This document shows, piece after piece, positions 55,601-61,600 of a stretch of 64,000 nucleotides of DNA. Positions within the stretch are counted from its first letter, which is position 1, and each line of letters opens with the position of its first letter. The stretch is taken from the NCBI GenBank assembly GCA_963082975.1, contig OY720347.1:32877398-32941397 (forward strand), written 5' to 3'. Under the pieces are notes generated by a model. That model was not told the origin of the DNA. It was given only the letters and a program-made list of their open reading frames with translations, and ran no database searches. The translations under genes were made by a program, and so were the position numbers. The DNA comes from Labia minor. Its lineage: Eukaryota > Arthropoda > Insecta > Dermaptera > Spongiphoridae.

Positions 55601-58600
55601 AAATAAAAATTTATCTAAAATTTCATTATGATGATAAAAGATAAAAAAAAATCAAACGAAAAGAATATTCTATTAAAACAAATGCAGTAATATATCGAAA
55701 AAATTTATGTATAAAATGTTTGGAATGCTTTGTTCTCGTTGACACTCATTTGAGAAAACAAATTATAAATGCTTTGTAAACTAAATTCAAAATATTCAAT
55801 CTTCTTTTTTATCCATTTAAAAAAAACGTCATTTTTATGCTCAAAATCTTTTGAACATTAGAATATAATAAAATAAAATTTTGAATATATTTGTTATCCA
55901 AACAATGTCCTTTCAATATATGCATTAATAGTTACTTGAAAAAAATAACTATGAAATATGAACTGAATATATAAGAATTAATCATAATCACACATTCATG
56001 TTCAATTTTATATCCATTTAATAATCGTGTAAATACTGAAAAGTTCATAAGACAAGCAAATATATCAATAAGAAACTAGACCTGCTTTATAAATAGCATT
56101 TGAATTTTATTGTTATTAAATGTTTATTTTTTGAAATTAATTTCCAGATTTAAAAAAAAAATGAAATATCTAGTAAAACTATAATAAAATAATAATAACC
56201 TCAGGCTAAACTTGGAAAAACAAAGGAATACAATTCCAAGAATTAAATTCCCATAAGAACTGTTTGAAAACAATAATTGTCAAACAATATAATATTATTA
56301 GTATTAGATTATAATGTATATAAAAAAAAATTAAAAATAATTAAAATTGAAAAAAAAATATTAATAATAATATTAAATTATATAAGTGTGTAAATTTAAA
56401 TATATACACATTCATATAATAGTGCACTAACATAAAATTACTAGTATAGAAAAATCACACTTAAGGATTTAAATAATCAAATTATATGTGAAACGTTTTC
56501 TATTATATTATAATAATAATCAATACTATTTTTCAATTATTTCTTCATTTTGTTATCATACAATAATTATTATTTAATAAAAGTTTTTAAAATTAGCATA
56601 AAATTTAGTTGTAGTGTTCTAACTTTATTAAAACACATTCATTTTTATTTGTACAAATTGGATAAAGTCTGAAAATTTTAAAATAATTTTATTGAAAAGA
56701 AAAAGAAAGAAAATTAGATTAGAACCTGCTAAATTTAAACTTAGAAAATTTGATAACAAGCCAGAGGCCTACAATAGGTAAGGGTTATGCATCTAGTTTC
56801 AACATCGTAAAGTTAAAGTTACCTCAATATTCTACTACACACTTCTGTAAAATAAAATATTTTTATTTCTTGAAATAAAGAAAAAAATGTTAATATAACA
56901 GGATAAAAAAGCTCTACTATAACATATATTTAATAAAAATAATAAATTATTAAATTCAATCTTATTAAATTTTTAAAAAAATTGTGTATATCTATGAATA
57001 TAAATATGTATAAATCTATCTCTTTCAGATCTTGAAAATTGTCCATAAAATTTTTTTGAAATTCACAACAATTAGTGGAAGGTTTTTAAGGTGAAGAATC
57101 GATCTTTTGGGATTATTTTTGGTGGCTCGTCCTGGATCAAAATATTTCTACATATTTTATTTTTTTATTTAATTCACTGTATTTAAAAATTTTTAAAGAA
57201 CAAAGGTGAATTGAGCCAGAAAAAATAACTGCATGTTTTATATAATATATTATAATAATAAAAAAATATATAAGGAGAAGTAAGTCAATAATTGAATGAA
57301 TTAATTCATTTAAATTACAAACAAGCAATAATTTTAAAATTAATTACAAATCAGGGGACATCAAGTAGGAGGACAGAACGCTTACACAGAATCCATAACT
57401 CTTTTTTAAAGCCAATGTGTCAACGTTTCGGTTCTGTACCAAGTCTTTCTTCAATACTTTAGTCTGATATGAGTTCACAGTTTCAAATATTGGGTTTAAA
57501 AAAGAGTTATGGATTCATTACTAAACCTTCTATTTCTATACTTGATGTCCGCAGAGTGTACAGACTGTACAATTTTTAATCAGTGAATATCATTATAAAG
57601 TAATTTTATCTTTTAATTATTCTTGTATTAATAAATGATTACTTTTCAATTAGTTCTTCTCAATTTAATGCCTTTTGAAACATAATCTTACCGAATTAAA
57701 AATTGAATTGTTCATTTTCATTATACTATTTGAGAAGATGCCAAATTTACTGATGTCTATTTTGTTTATAAATATATAAACACTTGTATTATAAAAGTAT
57801 ATTATAAAGACTTATTTAAATTTTTGTTTTAAAAGTTTATTTTCTCATGATTTAAATAAAAAAAAAAAATTAATTAAAATCAGGCATGCGTCAATTCTTT
57901 CTTCCCTATCCGTTGTTATATTTTACAAAAATCAATCAACCGAGAATATTTTCATATTGATATGGTTGAGATGATAGATTCCTGAATAGTTTTATTGAAA
58001 ATAGAATATAATACTAATGCTGATGTCCTGTTTTCAAAATTTCGATATTTATTAAATAAAACATCATTTTACCCTTTTGAAAAAAAAAAAAATTATTTAA
58101 AATTTAGATCAGATTGGAAAAATCATAATAGTATAATACCTGGGGGAAATAAAACAAATGAATATTTAAATATTTTTTAGAAACAACAAATCTTTCCATA
58201 TATATTTATTTGGGAAATCAAATTCATTTACTCAATACTAAAATACGGATTAAGAACGAATATTATATTTAAAAAAAAATGATAACTGATTAGAAAATAT
58301 AGCAGGAAAACAGAAAGTTTAGAAATGAAAATTTCGGTCCCATATCAGACCTAAGTCTTGAAGATTGTCTTGAGACAGAACCGAAACATTAACACAATGG
58401 CTATAAAAAAATTAGAGTTTCAATTCTAAACCATGTTTTCTTATTGGCTGTCCGCTTCTCCATTATTATAATTATAATTATAATAAGAAATGTCATAAAA
58501 ATAAATTTATAAAAATCAATTTTATTTTTAAATCCATTTTGCGATATATATAACATTGAATTAAAGATAATTTTGATGTGTCAAATATAAATATGATTTG

Positions 58601-61600
58601 AAGTTTGAGTTGAAGAATTATTGATTGAGAAGCATTAAATAAATAATAGATAATATTTTTCAAAGAAATAAAAATGACGAAGTGTAATGATTACTGTACA
58701 TTCTGAAAGAAATAGTCATTTCTATGTCAATATACGTATATTATCACAATATACGTATAATGATAGAGAAATTTAAAACTAATATTATATTGTATATTTG
58801 TTATTTTTAATAATTGATATAAACATTTGATTTAAGCAAAAATTTATTATTTAAAATCTATAATCTCTAAAAGATTATAATCATATATCTAAACATTGAA
58901 CAAAATTCGCATAAGATTTTCGTTAATTTTTTTTAAATTTACAACAATATAGTAAAATATTGTAAAACATAATCATCCAATTAGAGTAGAATTCTAAAAA
59001 GTGTATTAATTATATAATTTATATTTTATTATTTTTCCTAAAATTTAAGTAAATAAGAAAATATTTAATAGTTTATATAGAAAGAAAAAAAAAATTATTT
59101 ATGAAAAACAAATGACACTCATTTCAATTATTACTTGTACAGTTTGTTGTATTTATTAATGGAATGATATTTGTAAAATGATTAAATCCATTAGTCATGA
59201 GCTTTGCAAAAATATCTTTTTTTATCACATTAAATTATTTTTAAGAGCAGACAACCAAATAAATAAATAATTTATGATCTCTTATAATAATCAACAAATA
59301 TATAATATAATTTTAATTCTTCAATTCTTTAGTTATTTGTATCTACTATAAAATTAATTTAAGTTAAATAATTCGCAGGTTTACCATATAATAATCATAT
59401 CATAAGGACGAAAAAAAAACAAACTATTTTTGAATTTTACAATTTTTGTTGATGATATAATTAAATGATCAAAATTGTGTGGTAATTTTTTTTTCTGTAA
59501 TTCTGAAATTTGTTTTTATTAGATCAATAAATGTAAGCCGATATTAGCCAGATTACAATTTATTTATATTTATTCTACGCGGTACTTATTATTATATATT
59601 TTTTCAATTATGAACTTAGTGAGGTTTGAACCCACATAGCCTCAAGATCAGTAAACTACATCCTCTTCAATAAATAAATACCCCTTTCCTTCCCAAATAA
59701 CAACAATGAATTAGTGTCATTTATATGATAATAATAGTAAAAATATTTAAATTAAAAATATTTACTTAATAGAGATATGATAGAAAAACATTAAATGTTG
59801 TAATTTTGACAAAAAAAAAACACTGTTGGCCCTTGGGAATTTATTAATTAATTATTATATATAGATAATCTTTATCATCGTAAAAAGTATTTTCTTGAGA
59901 CGTAAATAATTGTTTTATTATAATAGTAACACAATTTTCTTTTGACTCCTCATTTAGAGCACTCAAAATGTAAAAATATTTTATTAAACAAAAAGTTTTC
60001 TTATCTCTTTTTAATAAATTTGAATATAATATATCTATGTTTGTTTATATTTCCTTGAAAGTCAAAGATATCCATAGAATCCAAAATCTGGGCAATTTTT
60101 AAAATGAAAATCACTATAGAAATAATCCAAATTCTAAAAGGATCATCCCAAGGTGTGGTGTAATATTACACGTAGTTATCAAATTTTTAACAAATATTTT
60201 ATATTTTATATATATAATAATTTTACGATCTCTGTTTTAGAAGAATAAAGTAAATATTTTCATTTGATAATTTTAAATTAAATAAAGTTAAAGATAATAC
60301 CAATATTACAAATTGACTCAAAATCCAAATATGAAATCAATTATAGTATTTTCTTAAAATTCAAATAAAGCAAATTTGAAATTTACCTGAGACTTATGAA
60401 CATCCGGCAAACTCCAAGCCGACTCGTCACTATTTTCTGGATAAAAATACACCCGACCTTCGGCATCATTACTCGCAAACCACTGCAACAGAAATTTACC
60501 ATCAAAAATCAATATTCATTTCCATGTCAATATTTTCTTTTATAGATTACAATTATTATTGGAAATAGGTAATTTATGACTATTTATACAATCACCAAGC
60601 GTATTAAAACATGATCTAGATATTTGTAATTTACAAAGGACCAAAAAAAATATCCATCTGAAAATTAAAGTGATTAATATTTATTTACATCAAATTATTC
60701 ATAGAGATAAAAGTATATTCATTGGGTTAACATACTATGAAAAGATATTAATCTTGTTTTGAAAGCAAATTAAATGTATATTTAATCTATAAATAAAGAT
60801 GTTATAGAAATGTTTATAGATGAAATATATATATATCGTAATGAGTGAAAGAATGTAAGCAAATAAAAAATTTAATTTTATTATTATGTAATTAATATAT
60901 CGATAAATTTAAACATATATTCTATTTATTAAATAACGAAATCATTAACCATTATTATATTTATGAAATTTTATGAAAATTAATTTTTATACAGTGTGTA
61001 ATTAAATAAGCAAGCATTTCTTAGTTTATTTTATTCAGGTATGAACAAATTGTAATTAATATTTATTATTTATTTGAAATACAAACTACCTGGTTTTTAG
61101 AAAGTTGAATTAACTTATTTATAAATAAATAATATTTTATCAAAAGATATTGAACTATAATAAGATTAATTTTAAATTTTATTTATTTCTTAATTAATAA
61201 ATATATTTTGAAATGTGTATGATTCATTTAAGAAAATTTAAAATATTTTTTATATTTCAAATATTACAGGGGTCGGCAACCAGGTGTCCGCGGACACCAG
61301 GTTGCCCGCGAAGGCATCTCAAGGCTCGCAAACTTTTGACAATTTTCGATTATTTTTCAATTTTCTTTTTTTGTGCCCAAACTTTTGAACATTTTCGATT
61401 TTTTTTCAATTTTTATTAATATAGTTCAAAAAAAAGGTCAGATGATTTTGCGATGCTCTGAAACATTTTCGATTTTTCAATATGGCCCCTGATCTATTAT
61501 TATAATAAAATAAATTAAATCGTTTTTATAAATATATATTATCGTTAAAGTGTATTAAATTCAATTAATTATTTGTTAATTCAATTTTTTCATAGAATTA

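Larger units (their letters stand above)
49729..60386 (-). other. Intron 2 of ARHGAP-like gene
   Basis: 10.7 kb, very AT-rich. Contains a family A repeat split by a hAT derivative (50647-51725), a second copy of the reverse-transcriptase-bearing element (52429-53843), a family B repeat (53845-54147), a tiny hAT MITE (54605-54689), two related fold-back elements (57357-57552 and 58310-58460) and a tRNA-like motif (59603-59672). I see nothing recognisable in 54700-57350 or 58470-59600 beyond AT-rich sequence. Confidence 0.7.

Noticed and set aside
59603..59672. Functional tRNA gene
   Set aside because: B box is good but A-to-B spacing is too short and no full cloverleaf can be drawn; kept only as a tRNA-like remnant.
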